This document shows, piece by piece, positions 6,170-6,255 of a stretch of DNA of 6,255 bases (the stretch's first letter is position 1; every line of letters begins with the position of its first letter). The notes under the pieces were generated by a model, which saw only the letters and a program-made list of their open reading frames with translations, was not told where the DNA came from and did no database searches. The DNA comes from JAHJRJ01 sp037443685. Lineage in GTDB: Bacteria; Bacteroidota; Ignavibacteria; UBA10030; BY39. The stretch covers positions 1 to 6,255 of the forward strand of contig JBBINX010000102.1 in the NCBI GenBank assembly GCA_037443685.1, given 5' to 3'. A program made the position numbers and the translations under genes.

Positions 6170-6255
6170 AATAGAACACGTATGACGCTGATTTTGACTA
6201 ATTTTCACGGATTTAAATCTGTGTACATCAGTTTAATCTGTGTTATCAGTGGTCT
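6170..6255. repeat. Interspersed intergenic repeat, cut by the right window edge
   Basis: The stretch runs from AATAGAACACG to the window end (TTATCAGTGGTCT) and is built of similar short words: CTGATTTTGACTAATTTTCA, a near-palindrome CACGGATTTAAATCTGTG at 6206-6223 (one mismatch), ACATCAGTTTAATCTGTG and TTATCAGTGG. I recall closely similar sequences ('...CACGGATTTAAATCCGTG...', 'AATCAGTGGTCT') as multi-copy intergenic repeats in many environmental bacterial genomes, including the Bacteroidota/Chlorobi group. There is no coding potential. Its function is unknown; it may form extended RNA or DNA hairpins. Confidence 0.6.

Noticed and set aside
1..6255. CRISPR array, tRNA, rRNA or riboswitch
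   Set aside because: No regularly spaced repeats, cloverleaf-like segments or conserved rRNA stretches were seen on either strand. The repeats found are two copies at the IS end and one modular unit at the right edge.

Overview
The window is AT-rich, and every gene I can support lies on the minus strand. It looks like a scaffold from an environmental Bacteroidota/Chlorobi-type (FCB group) bacterium, most likely Ignavibacteria-like. This rests on recall of protein families: a Pro-rich lipoprotein with a beta-propeller-like body, a large secreted protein with 'VEFRDPW' and 'QRKIVRTDNG' segments, and short intergenic palindromes typical of these genomes. I could run no search, so the taxonomy is an inference. 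A run of exactly 100 N (2771-2870) is a scaffold gap.

Left third (1-1740), accessory and decaying DNA. Positions 1-364 encode the N-terminus of an IS transposase that runs off the left edge. Two imperfect direct repeats (385-408 and 430-453) lie upstream of it at the IS end. The IS sits inside a secreted-protein gene whose 5' part runs from 1611 down to about 456. That gene also carries two in-frame stops (TAA at 1162-1164, TAG at 1060-1062) in an otherwise undisturbed frame, so it is a pseudogene.

Middle (1741-3335). A lipoprotein gene (3013 to 1741) has a Pro-rich linker, then a region lost in the N gap, then a body of repeated 'IWG..ND..+VG..G.I.++NG..W' units. The literal 100-N length breaks its frame. 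A true gap whose length is a multiple of three would restore it. The 322 bp upstream hold only a short palindrome and an AT-rich hairpin.

Right half (3336-5806), a compact three-gene operon read aat, then an S9-type alpha/beta hydrolase, then a YfcA-like TSUP permease. aat and the hydrolase are 1 nt apart, and the hydrolase Shine-Dalgarno lies inside the end of aat. The permease start sits at the hydrolase stop. aat adds Leu/Phe to protein N-termini in the N-end rule pathway. The hydrolase is probably an exported peptidase or esterase, and the permease probably moves sulfur-containing or other organic anions. I see no clear pathway joining them.

Right edge (5822-6255). Directly upstream of aat is a decayed toxin-antitoxin pair: a DUF433-like antitoxin with two internal stops, overlapping by ATGA a truncated DUF5615-like toxin of 36 codons. 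Beyond it an interspersed repeat with an 18-bp near-palindrome runs to the window end.

I found no new intact system. The notable signals are gene decay by an IS and stop codons, a toxin-antitoxin fossil next to aat, and the layout of the IS end.
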